A DNA stretch of 64,000 bases from contig OZ038450.1 of NCBI GenBank assembly GCA_964036195.1, positions 622,701-686,700 on the forward strand, given 5' to 3'. Of the stretch, positions 33,043-44,200 are shown piece by piece. The notes under the pieces were generated by a model. The model was not told the DNA's origin and ran no database searches. It worked only from the letters and a program-made list of their open reading frames with translations. The translations under genes were made by a program, and so were the position numbers. This stretch comes from Sphaerolaimus hirsutus (lineage: Eukaryota > Nematoda > Chromadorea > Monhysterida > Sphaerolaimidae). Within the stretch, counting starts at the first letter, position 1. Every line of letters starts with the position of its first letter.

Positions 33043-33766
33043 CGGCCACATTAGTAAATAAATGTCCATTGTCTGTATGATATGGATTCAGTCGGGCGCA
33101 GCAATGTGAAAATGCCTGAGGCACTTCTAGGCAGCAGACACACACACACATAGAACACAACTTCATCCCTGCATCGGTCCCATCGCAGGCGGTGTGAATT
33201 AGGGATGAAAAAACACGTCTTTTTTTGTCAACGAACCTATTTTTTAATAAAAACCTTTGTATAAACATCAGTTATCCCTAGTGTACACACAAAAATACCA
33301 CAAAATTTAACGTAAAGTAAAAACACATTTTGGTCCTCACATGTGCCAAAATCGCGCGGAATCAACAAACAAATTGCAACTGTTCTGAGCAACACAAAAA
33401 TTACCGTCTTTGCTCGAATAATCCCCTGGAGAATTATTATTTCGTCAGACTTTATTGAGGATGGATTATTCAAGGGAGGGTATTATTATTTCCTTCAATT
33501 TTTCAAGCATGTTTCCACAAAACATTCCTCATTAACACAATATGCTATTTTTGTTCAAATTGAAAATAACAAATTGATCATATGCCTTAAAGGGGGGAAT
33601 TATTCAAGGCAGAATTTTTTTTCCTCACTCATCATACAGGGGGGGAACAGCGCCCAACCGTTAAACTCACTGCGATTTTACCATACTTTGGCGTGCGTTT
33701 CAACACCCAGACCCAAATATCACGTTCCCAAGTAATCCCCAAAGTTCCCAAAAGTGAAAAACAAAC
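33043..33766. other. Intron 6, nothing firm
   Basis: A CCGTCTTTGCTCGAATAATC end near 33404 starts a MITE-like C/G-run segment whose other end is not clear. ACACACACAC at 33140-33152. No exon. Confidence 0.4.
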
Positions 33767-33838
33767 CTTGTCAGCGGAGGGCATCGCTGCCGCTTGCAGT
33801 TGTTCCACCCAGCGAAGCATATCGTCAGCACTCGACGC
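33767..33838 (-). CDS. RhoGAP gene exon 6 (PH domain C-terminal helix)
   Basis: Acceptor CCCGCTCACAG, donor GTTTGT, phase 0 both sides, 24 codons (residues 428-451). It encodes ASSADDMLRWVEQLQ, the amphipathic helix with invariant Trp that ends every PH domain. Only 244 nt separate it from exon 5. Confidence 0.85.
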
Positions 33839-34082
33839 CTGTGAGCGGGATAATGCATGATGCGCCAGCAGCTGTATTCAGATTTTGACACCGGGGGGTG
33901 GGGGACATTGTAACCAGCTGAAAAAAGTTCGTTGTTTATTGCGGGGTGGGGGTGTGGGGGGTGTCGCAGGTAGAATGTTTTCTTTCTATTTTCAGTTTCA
34001 GCAGGGAACATTTTGCCATTTCTGCTTTCCAGGCACCAAATTTTGTTTTCCGGTGCATTTTGAATAAACTAAGCCAAGCGAC

Positions 34083-34217
34083 CTTGAAAGAGCAAGACGC
34101 GTCCACGGAGAAGACGTGTTCGCGCGTGTCCAACACGAGCACCTGCGCCGCCGACTGCAAGCTGATAGACGAGGCGCAGCCGCTGCCGCCGCCCCAGCTG
34201 GATGCGAGGTCGAACGC
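34083..34217 (-). CDS. RhoGAP gene exon 5 (PH domain beta strands)
   Basis: Acceptor CACTCTCGTTGAG, donor TTCAAG|GTCGCT (weak), phase 0 both sides, 45 codons (residues 383-427). It encodes SSISLQSAAQVLVLDT and REHVFSVDASC, the typical I-L-x(n)-VF pattern of PH strands 4-6. ARHGAP21 has the corresponding IS..A..I..S...NVFRL pattern (family knowledge). Confidence 0.8.
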
Positions 34218-34302
34218 CTCAACGAGAGTGCACAATTTATTGAATATGTCATAACGTATGTGCATACACTGATTTTTCGTCGTGACGCTCAAAGTGCACA
34301 CA

Positions 34303-34490
34303 CACACTAGCATTCAACCCAAATTTCGAAAACTCATAAATCAGCTTTGAATGCATTTAAGTTCACTGAAATGAGTCATTTTTGATCCCCATCGACTGTA
34401 GTTGACGGACACCTCATCCCATCCCCGTTAAACAAAAACATTCAAATTGAATTCGTGAGTTTCCATTATGTCGGTTGGAAACTAGTGTAT
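34303..34490. mobile_element. ACACTAG-family inverted-repeat element
   Basis: CACACACACTAGCATTCAAC..AACTCATAAATC at the left and GAGTTTCCATTATGTCGG..GAAACTAGTGTA at the right, with GTTGACGGACACCTCATCCC in the core. Other copies near 9210, 16600 and 22827. Confidence 0.55.
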
Positions 34491-34555
34491 AGGCATCTAA
34501 AATTTGAATATGAAATTTAAAATATAATGATTATGTAAACCAATTATGGATGGTA

Positions 34556-34600
34556 AAAACGTTGTTTTAACGACCCTATTTTAAAACAACGTTTTTTTAT
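34556..34600. repeat. Short perfect hairpin
   Basis: AAAACGTTGTTTTAA and TTAAAACAACGTTTT flank a short CGACCCTAT-type loop. Function unknown. Confidence 0.5.
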
Positions 34601-34959
34601 ACAATAAAACCATTTTTAAAGCTCCCATATATGGTTACGAGTCAATATAAATACACGGTATATAAGACCAGTGGCAGTAATTTGAAATGTTATATACCTA
34701 TGACCATAGAATTGCTGTATATTATCATATTTATTTACAACACAAGCATAGCACGGTTTATCAAAACATATACAATTGTGAAAGAATTGCGTGCTAGGTA
34801 TGCCTAATGTAAAAGATAGGACACACAATCACAGGCATCATTGTGCCCAATTCGTGTGTGTTTTTGCACACAATGCAGTCACTATTTATTAGTACAAATG
34901 CCCTTTACAAACACGTTACAATCTTGACAAACAGGGTTAGTAGATGGCAAACTTGCTTC

Positions 34960-35190
34960 CCAAGAATGCAATTGCACATGTATAGGGGGTTGACTTGAGT
35001 TTTTAGGGGCTGAGTTTACAATTCAGGGTTGAGTTGATGGGTGTTTATAAATTAGGGTTGAGTTGACAGAAGTTTAAAAATAAGGGGCTGTTGACACAAG
35101 TTCACAAATTAGAGGCCGAGTTTATGGGAGTTGAGTTGATGGGTGTTTGCCAAATTAGGGGCTGAGTTTATGGGAGTTAACAATAACATT
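34960..35190. repeat. Short-period repeat GGGCTGAGTTTA
   Basis: AGGGGCTGAGTTTA / AGGGTTGAGTTGA units of about 40-50 bp, also present at 46960-47012 on the far side of the BEL element and satellite. It marks the outer border of one ancestral satellite block. Confidence 0.6.
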
Positions 35191-35199
35191 ACCATAATC

Positions 35200-36650
35200 C
35201 TTAAGTGAGGCCCCCGGGGCCAAAACTTTCAAATTGTGAAATGATGCATTGTGGGTTTCTAATTACACTGATTTGATATATAATGCACTCCATTTTGACA
35301 CTACATTACCATAACCCTGAAAATGAACCACTGGGGCCAAAAACTTTCAATTTGTGAAATGATGCAATTTTGCGTTTCTGATTTAACTGATTTCAAATTT
35401 TGGTTTCTGATTGCACTGATTTGATATATGCACTCCATTGACACTACATTACCATAACCCGTTAATGAACCCATGGGGCCAAATACTTTCAATTTGAGAA
35501 ATGATGCATTTTTGGGTTTCTGATTGCACTCATTTGAAATATGCACTTCATTTTGACACTACATTACCATAACCCTGAAAATGAACCACTGGGGCCAAAA
35601 ACTTTCAATTTGTGAAATGATGCATTTTTGGGTTTCTGATTGCACTGATTTCAAATTTGGGTTTCTGATTGCACTGATTTGATACATGCACTCCATTTTG
35701 ACACTACATTACCATAACCCTCAAAATGGACCCATGGGGTTAAATACTTTCAATTTGGGAAATGATGCATTTTCGGGTTTCTGATTGCACTCATTTGAAA
35801 TATGCACTTCATTTTGACACTACATAACCATAACCCTAAAATGAACCCCCTGGGCCAAAAACTTTCAAACCATAAAATGATGGATTTGTGGGTTTCTGAG
35901 TGTAGCGATTTCAAATATGCCCAGGGCTTAAAAAATTAGAAATTGTGAAATGATTCAATGTGGGTTTCTAATTGCACTGATTTGAAATATGCACTCTGTT
36001 TTGACACTACATAACCCTGAAAACTACATAACCATAACCCTGAAAATGAACCTCTGGAGCCAAAAACTTTCAATTTGTGAAATCATTCATTTTTGGGTTT
36101 CTGATTGCACTGATTTCAAATTTGGGTCTCTGATTGCACCAATTTGATATATGCACTCCATTTTGACACTACATTACCATAACCCTAAAAATGAACCCAT
36201 GGGGCCAAATACTTTCAATTTGAGAAATGATGCATTTTTGTGTTTCTGATAGCACTCATTTGAAATATGCACTTCATTTTGACACTACATTACCATAACC
36301 CTAAAATGAACCCCCTGGGCCAAAAACTTTCAAACCATAAAATGATGGATTTGTGGGTTTCTGAGTGTAGCGATTTCAAATATGCCCAGGGCTTAAAAAA
36401 TTAGAAATTGTGAAATGATTCAATGTGGGTTTCTAATTGCACTGATTTGAAATATGCACTCTGTTTTGACACTACATAACCCTGAAAACTACATAACCAT
36501 AACCCTGAAAATGAAGCTCTGGAGCCAAAAACTTTCAATTTGTGAAATCATTCATTTTTGGGTTTCTGATTGCACTGATTTCAAATTTGGGTCTCTGATT
36601 GCACCAATTTGATATATGCACTCCATTTTGACACTACATTACCATAACCC
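35200..36650. repeat. ACCATAACCCT satellite array, left part
   Basis: Tandem units of about 115-145 bp, each with CATTACCATAACCCT, TGGGGCCAAA, ACTTTCAA, GAAATGATGCATTT, GGGTTTCTGATTGCACTGAT and ATGCACTCCATTTTGACACT. A higher-order copy of about 465 bp repeats from 35831 at 36296. The array is cut at 36650 by the BEL/Pao element and resumes at 45846. Confidence 0.85.
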
Positions 36651-37013
36651 TGTGCTGAAAGCTGGAAATTTCAGACATGTGATTTTATCATTATCGTAAT
36701 TGCATTTTTTCTGTCTTGCGATCGAACGACACATTCCTTATTACGCGACATTTTATTAGCTGAAATGCTTGCCGACTTTGAGTGCCTAGACTAAACATAC
36801 CTTTCTGTTTCAGTAAATGTTGTTGTTCTCGGTGCATTTGCTCGCGGGTTTTTGAGCGTTGAATTCATTCTAGTATTCAGACGCAGTGGAGAGATATAAT
36901 AAAGTAGCTTTTCATTGACTTATTGAATATTATTTGTACAATATAAATTAAATTAGCAATCGAGTCCTACGTAAGTAGCCAAACAAATTTCATGTGCTTG
37001 CTAGGATTTTATA
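36651..37013 (+). repeat. 5' LTR of the BEL/Pao element
   Basis: 363 bp, TGTGCTG...ATTTTATA, identical by eye to 45483-45845. AATAAA at 36898-36903 is the likely polyadenylation signal. GTAAGT at 36971-36976 is a consensus splice donor that would lie in the transcribed leader. Confidence 0.93.
36971..36976 (+). promoter_or_regulatory. Candidate leader splice donor GTAAGT
   Basis: TAC|GTAAGT in the downstream part of the LTR, after the polyadenylation signal. In the 5' copy it would be part of the RNA leader and could serve as major donor for subgenomic RNAs (inference). Confidence 0.5.
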
Positions 37014-37024
37014 TGGCGCAGCCG
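37014..37024 (+). other. Primer-binding site, probably tRNA-Ser
   Basis: TGGCGCAGCCG directly abuts the LTR. It is complementary to a CCA-tailed tRNA ending CGGCTGCG, as I recall for one class of eukaryotic tRNA-Ser. The match is 11 nt and should be compared with this species' tRNAs. Confidence 0.6.
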
Positions 37025-37118
37025 CAGTGAACTCACAAACCCCAACAGATTACTTCACGGGTAATTAAATAACGTCACACTTCACATATCACAGCTCAAA
37101 AACTTCACAGAAATAAAA

Positions 37119-40100
37119 ATGAGCGATCTAACAGCTTCGCGGCCGATGCGCGCGTCCCTAAACGCGTACCGCTCGCAAGCTATAATAATATTGAAGGAAA
37201 AAATTCCATTTTATCAATTTGATTCGAAACTCACTCGACAAGCTAATGCGGAAGTGGCAGATTTGGCTGTAAATGGACTGGTTAATCTGCAAAATAAAGT
37301 TGACATGAAAATCAACAGCATCCAGCTAGCGGCCGACAAATATCAAGAATTAATTCAAGCTGTTATAAAAGAATCCACGACAGCGGGTGCCGCGGCAGCT
37401 ACGAAACAACTTGCCGAGCAAGAAACTGCGAAAATGGAGGACGTGCTATTCAGTGAAAATGGCATATTTTCAGTCCTAGAAAAGCTGAGGGAGCGCAGCT
37501 GCTACATCAAGGCACAAATTCACATGACCGAAAAACAGAGCGCCGATTTAAAGGCTTCAAGTGAGTCAAAAGTTGAGGCTAATTCACCGGGTACCTCAAG
37601 GGTAGAGGGCACACATTCACCACGCAAACAAGCGCTGATGAAACTGTCTAAATTTGACTTAAAGCCCTATGACGGCGATCCTTTGAAATGGGAACGTTGG
37701 TGGGAACTCTATAAGGAACAAATTCACGATAGAGATGATTTAACAGATGGTTTAAAGTGCACTTATTTAAATAATGCACTCACCGGCGAAGCAGAAAAAC
37801 TGCTAGCTGGCAAGAAAACCGATGGAGCTGATTATGAAGACATAATCGCTCTGTTAAAAGACAATTTCGGCGACTCAACTATTGTTACTAGTGCATTGTG
37901 GAATGAGCTAGAAAAATTACCAAATCCAACGGGTAGGGGGGATAGTTTGTTGCAATTTCACAGGGCCCTCTCCTTTGCTTTGTCACAGTTAGAAAAACGA
38001 GGCGAAACAACTGAGTCAGGCTCCGTAATGAACAAAATCAAAAGTTATTTACCATCAAACATCCTTCTTGCAGTCAATGAAGAACATCGCAATGCAAACC
38101 GTGGTCAGCCGGATGCAAAACTGACCGTAAAAAAGTTTGTTGACTCTTTATTTCACATTGCTAAAATTCGAATGGCGTCATTGCCAGAAAGTAATAAGGA
38201 AAAAGACAAAAATTCACAAAATTCACAAGAAGGAAACAAATTCAAAAAACAAAAATCTCAGCCATTTCAAAATTCGGTTGCATTTTCCAGCACCGACGCC
38301 ACGCGCGGCAACCAAACCGCAGCGGCAGCGGCAGCCACAGGGAAATTTCAAAAGGGCCCCCCGAAAAATCAAAAAGTCACTGAAAAGCCCATCTACAGTT
38401 GCCTGTTCTGTGAACAAGAACATTATTCAACTGACTGCAAAAAATTTGCAACTGTAGCGGCTAGGATGGGCAAACTCAAGCAAAATCCCGAGCGGTGCCT
38501 GCGCTGCACGCGGTTCGGCCACAAAAAGGCGGACTGCTACTCGAAACTCAACTGCTGGTACTGCAAGGCCAAAGAAAGCCATCACAGTACGCTGTGCCCA
38601 ACCCATTTCGGTGGCGCGGGAGGTCAACGGCAGCAAAATCAACAGGTTAAATCACATCAAAGTTCTGCAAATGCTTCATCAATTCAACCTGAAAACACTT
38701 CGGCAAATTGTGCCATTTTGTTTCAGGGCCAGGATCACAACGAGTACGGCAGAAAGGAAATCACGGGCGCGTCCGCAACGGGAAGAGAGCCGGATACCGC
38801 CAGTAAGTCAAAGTTTTATCCGTTAGTGCGACTTCAAGTGGCCCGGACAGTAGTGATGAATAGGTCTACAGGGGTCATGTCTGACCTAATGGACATATTT
38901 TTTGACTCTGGCTGCGAGTACTCGTTTGTGAAGCAAAATCTAGCCAGTGAGCTTGAATTACCAAGTAGTGGGAACGTCACTTTAAACATGAATGTGTTTG
39001 CGGTAGCTAAACCCATAGTTGTCAAAGCCAAATTGGTCGAAGCTGACATCCCCATGGGACATAAAAATCAACAAGATATTGAACTCACACTAAGGGCGGT
39101 CAATGAACTGGCAACATACTGCCAGCCTCCCCCACTATCACAAAAGGATAAAAATGCCATATACGATCACTGGGGAAATGACGCACAAAAATTATTTGCA
39201 GAAAATATAGAAGCGCCAGAAATCAAAAATCAAATTCACATATCACAACCCGCAGTGGTCATAGGACAAGATAATATATGGAAATTCAAAATTCAACCAT
39301 CAGGCGTAGTACTCCCTTCAGGCTTATTAGTCTTAGAATCAATTCTGGGGTACATGCTCGCGGGGGCAGAACATAATGTAGACCGAGATTCGGACATGTG
39401 TGAATTATCTGCCAGTGCAACAGGCACTTCGTCAGCAATTGCTGTAGGAAAAGAAACCTTAAGGCAATTTCACAGTCTAGAAGCCGTAGGGATTTCAGAT
39501 GATCCTTATGCGGTAGATGACGATATAGCAGAAGAATTAATTGTAAATTCAATCGAATTCAACGAAAACGAAAATCGCTATTACGTTGACTGGCCATATA
39601 AGAATTCAATCAAGGATTTGCCTGAAAATAAGGCAGAAGCCTTTGTCCGGTTCAAATCACTAGCCCGGAGATTTCAAAAAGACCCAGAATTATTGAAAAC
39701 TTACAGTCAAGTAATAGACGATCAATTAAACAAAAATATTCTCGAAAAATGCCCAATCAATCAAACATCACAACAAGTTCACTACTTACCACATCAACCG
39801 GTATTAACTCCGGGCAAATCAACTGCCTGCAGAATTGTATATGACGGTTCTGCAGGCAAACCTAGCCTGAATGAATGTCTATTCAGAGGCCCAATTAACA
39901 CCCCGTTGGCATTAGGCCTCCTGATGCGCTTCCGAGGTGGAAAATTCACGCTGCTAGCAGATATAGAAAAGGCATTCCTTCAAATTGGTCTGCACCCCCC
40001 GGCCAGAGATTTTGCAAGATTTTTCTGGTTCAAAGACCCTTCAAAACCCCATTTAGAAGAAAATGTAGTAATTTTACGATTTACAAGGGTACTATTCGGG

Positions 40101-41231
40101 CTGGTGTGCAGTCCTGCCATATTAGGCGCAGTCATAAAATATCACCTGGAAAACAAACTGTCCAGTAAATCACAGGAAAATGAGGAGAACGAAAAGGAAA
40201 ATCACAGAATTCTCTTGATTCTAAATAATATTTATGTGGACAATTTGATATTGAGTGTAAATCATGAAAATCAAGTAGTTGCCATTTATGAGCAAATCAA
40301 AACACTGTTTGACCAGTGTGCAATGAACATGCGGGAATGGCTTTCGAATTCACCACTAGCAATGAACAAAATCCCTGAAAAAGACCTGAGCCCAAAAAGA
40401 GAAAAAATTATTAAGGTTCTAGGAGTCAAGTATGACCATCAAACCGACACATTGCAGCTGGCAAAACCAAAATTACAAGTGGAAAATATCACAGTGCCAA
40501 CAAGAAGAAATCTCAATAAATTACTGGCATCTGCCTATGACCCAATGGGGTTTTCAGCACCGGTCAGCCTAACACTCAAGTCACAATTGTCAACATTGTT
40601 GAAAGAAACGAAAACAACTGCCTGGGATGATGTCATTTTCGATCCCAAAGCAGACAAACTACTAGAAGATTTGAAATATCACCTCAGCCAAATTCACAGA
40701 ATAAAATTACCAAGATCACTGCACAGTTATGGCATTGATGTATTTGACACAAACCGCGAAATCGAGCTTCATGTATTTTGTGACGCGTCGAAAATAGGGT
40801 ATGCAACCTGTGCGTATGTAAGACAGAAATCAACGGAAGACATCGATCAATTTCACACCGCCTTCCTAACTGCCAGGACAAAATTGTCTCCCCTCCCATC
40901 CAAAACTGGTTCTACCACGCCAATCACTAGACTGGAATTACTATCAGTCACCATCGGGGCGGAGCTAGTTAAGTATTTAAAGGAAGAACTGGGCAGGTTA
41001 GGGGGCTGGAATTTCAAGGACACAATTGTGTGGACAGACAGTACCGTAGTGCTCGGCTGGCTATCAACAGCAAAACCACTAGCAACGTTTGTTCACAACA
41101 GAGTTCAAAAAATCAATGAACTAAGTCAAAAATGTCAATTCAAAGTAGCTAAAGTAGCTACTGAGGAAAACCCATCAGATCTGGCTTCAAGAGGGTGCTA
41201 CATTGATGACCTACTTCAAGCAGATCAGTAG
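37119..41231 (+). CDS. BEL/Pao Gag-protease-RT-RNase H polyprotein
   Basis: 1370 codons from the first ATG after the leader. Residues 1-170 are helical Gag; 175-340 hold the DUF1759-type region (KPYDGDPLKWERWWELY). Three Cys-rich knuckles follow near 427, 459 and 478. A DUF1758-type aspartic protease shows FFDSGC near 590 (DSG, not DTG). RT motifs are ADIEKAFLQIGL near 945 and YVDN near 1038, where most RTs have YVDD. RNase H shows FCDAS, RLELLS and VWTDS (1225-1320). It ends in a TAG at 41229-41231, just after NPSDLASRG, while the same reading frame stays open beyond. Whether that TAG is a nonsense change or is read through cannot be told from one copy. Confidence 0.93.
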   Translation: MSDLTASRPMRASLNAYRSQAIIILKEKIPFYQFDSKLTRQANAEVADLAVNGLVNLQNKVDMKINSIQLAADKYQELIQAVIKESTTAGAAAATKQLAEQETAKMEDVLFSENGIFSVLEKLRERSCYIKAQIHMTEKQSADLKASSESKVEANSPGTSRVEGTHSPRKQALMKLSKFDLKPYDGDPLKWERWWELYKEQIHDRDDLTDGLKCTYLNNALTGEAEKLLAGKKTDGADYEDIIALLKDNFGDSTIVTSALWNELEKLPNPTGRGDSLLQFHRALSFALSQLEKRGETTESGSVMNKIKSYLPSNILLAVNEEHRNANRGQPDAKLTVKKFVDSLFHIAKIRMASLPESNKEKDKNSQNSQEGNKFKKQKSQPFQNSVAFSSTDATRGNQTAAAAAATGKFQKGPPKNQKVTEKPIYSCLFCEQEHYSTDCKKFATVAARMGKLKQNPERCLRCTRFGHKKADCYSKLNCWYCKAKESHHSTLCPTHFGGAGGQRQQNQQVKSHQSSANASSIQPENTSANCAILFQGQDHNEYGRKEITGASATGREPDTASKSKFYPLVRLQVARTVVMNRSTGVMSDLMDIFFDSGCEYSFVKQNLASELELPSSGNVTLNMNVFAVAKPIVVKAKLVEADIPMGHKNQQDIELTLRAVNELATYCQPPPLSQKDKNAIYDHWGNDAQKLFAENIEAPEIKNQIHISQPAVVIGQDNIWKFKIQPSGVVLPSGLLVLESILGYMLAGAEHNVDRDSDMCELSASATGTSSAIAVGKETLRQFHSLEAVGISDDPYAVDDDIAEELIVNSIEFNENENRYYVDWPYKNSIKDLPENKAEAFVRFKSLARRFQKDPELLKTYSQVIDDQLNKNILEKCPINQTSQQVHYLPHQPVLTPGKSTACRIVYDGSAGKPSLNECLFRGPINTPLALGLLMRFRGGKFTLLADIEKAFLQIGLHPPARDFARFFWFKDPSKPHLEENVVILRFTRVLFGLVCSPAILGAVIKYHLENKLSSKSQENEENEKENHRILLILNNIYVDNLILSVNHENQVVAIYEQIKTLFDQCAMNMREWLSNSPLAMNKIPEKDLSPKREKIIKVLGVKYDHQTDTLQLAKPKLQVENITVPTRRNLNKLLASAYDPMGFSAPVSLTLKSQLSTLLKETKTTAWDDVIFDPKADKLLEDLKYHLSQIHRIKLPRSLHSYGIDVFDTNREIELHVFCDASKIGYATCAYVRQKSTEDIDQFHTAFLTARTKLSPLPSKTGSTTPITRLELLSVTIGAELVKYLKEELGRLGGWNFKDTIVWTDSTVVLGWLSTAKPLATFVHNRVQKINELSQKCQFKVAKVATEENPSDLASRGCYIDDLLQADQ

Positions 41232-41273
41232 TTATCGGGTCCAGACTTCTTAAAAGCACCGATAACGGAGAAA

Positions 41274-44200
41274 ATGATCGATGTGTCATGCTATCAACAA
41301 GTCACAACGGAAATCGCAAAAGGAAGCGATCACATAAATAAGCCAATTTGGGCTGGAGCATCCACCCAAAGAAAAATACCAATCAAAACCGAAAAATCAC
41401 AAATCAACCCATTCGAAATCGATCTTCACCGATTCGGGTCACTAACGAAACTGCTCCACACGTTAGTGCGACTTCAAAGAGCCAAAAATAACTGGCTGTC
41501 AAACATAAAGAAACGTGAGTACATCTCGCTAAGTGAACCTGTAACCGTCGAGGAAAGAAATATGGCTTGGCAAAGTGCCCTCCGGATAGCTCAAAAGGAA
41601 GAGAGTGAACAGTTGATTAAATTAGTGACTTCAACAGCTCACCCAGACTTATCATGGGATCAAGAAACTCAATTGATAGTCAGGACTTCAAGAATTTCAA
41701 AAGACAGCTCTCGCCAACCAATTGTCCTGTTTTATTTACCAAAAACTGGACATGTCACAGAACTGGTGGTCAGACATTTTCATCAACTAGCGGGCCACTC
41801 AGGAGTGTTGCACACGGCAGCAGACGTAAGGGAATATTGCTGGCTGCCATGTGCAAAAAGGGTTGTTGCGTCCATTTTGCGCAGATGCGTGACCTGTAGA
41901 AAAGCAGAAGGTGAAACCTTTGCGCTACCCACATTTCACACCATGCCCTTCACAAGATCACAAAGTCACATCAAGCCGTTCACACACTGTGGCCTAGACT
42001 TCATGGGACCAGTGTTGTACTCATTTCACAATGTCACACAAAAACAACACATTTTACTGATCACATGCTTTACAACGAGAGCAATTCACTTAGAATGCTG
42101 TGACACAGTGTCTACGGCAGACACTGTGTTGGCGCTTAAACGATTCATGTGTCGTCGCGGATTGCCATCCACAATGTGGTCGGATAATGCTCCAGCATTT
42201 AAGAATTGTGCAAAAATGATGTCACAAATTAAATGGAAATTCATTACTTCATGCAGCCCCTGGCAAGGGGGAGTGTATGAAAGAATGGTGGGGCTGGTAA
42301 AAAGGCTCCTAAAAAAGGCATGTGGCAGAAGATTGTTGCTATGGAAAGAAATGGTCACGGTGATACTCGACATAGAACATTCAGTTAATTCACGCCCCAT
42401 TACCTATGTCTCCAACGATGACATCTCGGCATTTGTGCTCCGACCCATCCATTTTCTTTGGGGGACGCCCCCATTGGCGCAAGCAATGGAGGAACACAAT
42501 AAATCACACGAAAACATAGAAAATCACGCCAACTGCATCGATAGTATGGAATTAAATTCGATAGCAGAAAAAGAACGAGATGAAATGTTAATTCTGTGGG
42601 AAAATATCAGACACAATCGGGAATCACTATGGCAAACATGGCAAAAACAATACATTGACATGTTAAGAGATGCCGCAAATAGAAAAAATGTCAAGCGTCC
42701 TGGACTGCAAACATCACCGGTTGTAAATCAAGTTGTTCTAATTAAACAAGATAAGATGCCCAGGGGTGCATGGCAATTAGGAAAAATCACAGGAATTAAC
42801 CGTTCAACTGATCACAAAATAAGAAGTGTGAAAGTGAAAACAAACACGGGTCATGAAATTGAAAGATCTCCAAATCAATTATGCCCCTTAGAAATCAAGA
42901 CTGAAATCAATTCGACAGAAAGAGAAATCAATGAAATCAAGAAACAAAATGGAAAAATTCAAGAAAAGAGGAAGACCCCAGCCAGAGCATGCAAATACGT
43001 GGGTTCATATGCCTTCTGGTCAACAATGGCAATCATGATGATTGCAATGATTTCAACAACAAACGCGAATGAAAATTGGGGTACCTCATACAATAAACAA
43101 TTCAACTTATGTCACAAGACACGAACAGGGCATCCTATTCTAATCCCAAACAAAGTCACATGCAAAATTCCAGTGCCAACTCAAATAGAAAAATTGGGAG
43201 TTAGAATTTGGTCGCTACGCACAGAACCACAAAAAACGCAAGTCACAAGGTGCTATGAACAAGAGCACTCTATAGTCACGTACATGAGTTTGGTGGGAGG
43301 GAAAGCCATGCTGCCCCCAGAAATATTAACAAATAAAATTGTCACAGTGTCGGAATGTCTAAATGTGATAAAAGACAAAATGTGGAAAGGAATTCCACTA
43401 GTGCAAATTAACGAAGCACTGTGGAGCACAAATAAATCCCTACACATCCAATACTGCTATTTTTGTCGGAACTTCACAAACACAATTACAAATTTCAACG
43501 TAGAAATGGGCACAGTAGCCAGTCTAAATGGTAAAACATTGGTGTCAGAAATTCAAGACTTCTCTCACTGTAGCCCACAAGCGGGGTATTGTTTTGACAG
43601 TAGTAACGCAGTAGCCATATGGAATGCGACAAAATTTGAATATCAGTGTGCATTTCAACATGTGGGAAATTTCGAGGGACAAAAATCCGGAAATCACATA
43701 ATAATCCCCGATTTACAGGCGGCCTTTACACTGTCAACGCAGAGCTATCGTCCGCCCAACTCTGAATGTGTACCTAACATAGCAAAATACACCGATCAAG
43801 GTTCAACATTTCTAGAAATCACCAAATCAAAGTCACAATTGATCCAACATCGCTGGAAAAGCGATGATGTCAAAAAATTAGACTTAACTCATTTTTTAGT
43901 GAGTCAACGGCAATTTATGTTGGATAAAATCACCTTCTTAGAATCTCAACAATTTTCATTAATCTGGCAACAATTGTGTCATTTACGTCAACATCACCTT
44001 GACCTGATTTCACAATTCATCACATTTAATCCCACCCTGGGGTTGAGAGCGCTACTCGGGCGCCAAGAAGTGTACGCTGAGTGGCATGGTGAAATTCTAA
44101 TGTTCTGGGAATGTAAAAAAGTAAATGCAGAACGAATTTACTTCAATCACAAAGTAAATGACAAATGTTACAAGTTTTTGCCAGTAATGATCAGAAATCA

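Noticed and set aside
35200..36650. Telomere-like repeat because of the AACCCT words
   Set aside because: AACCCT occurs once per 115-145 bp unit, not in tandem.
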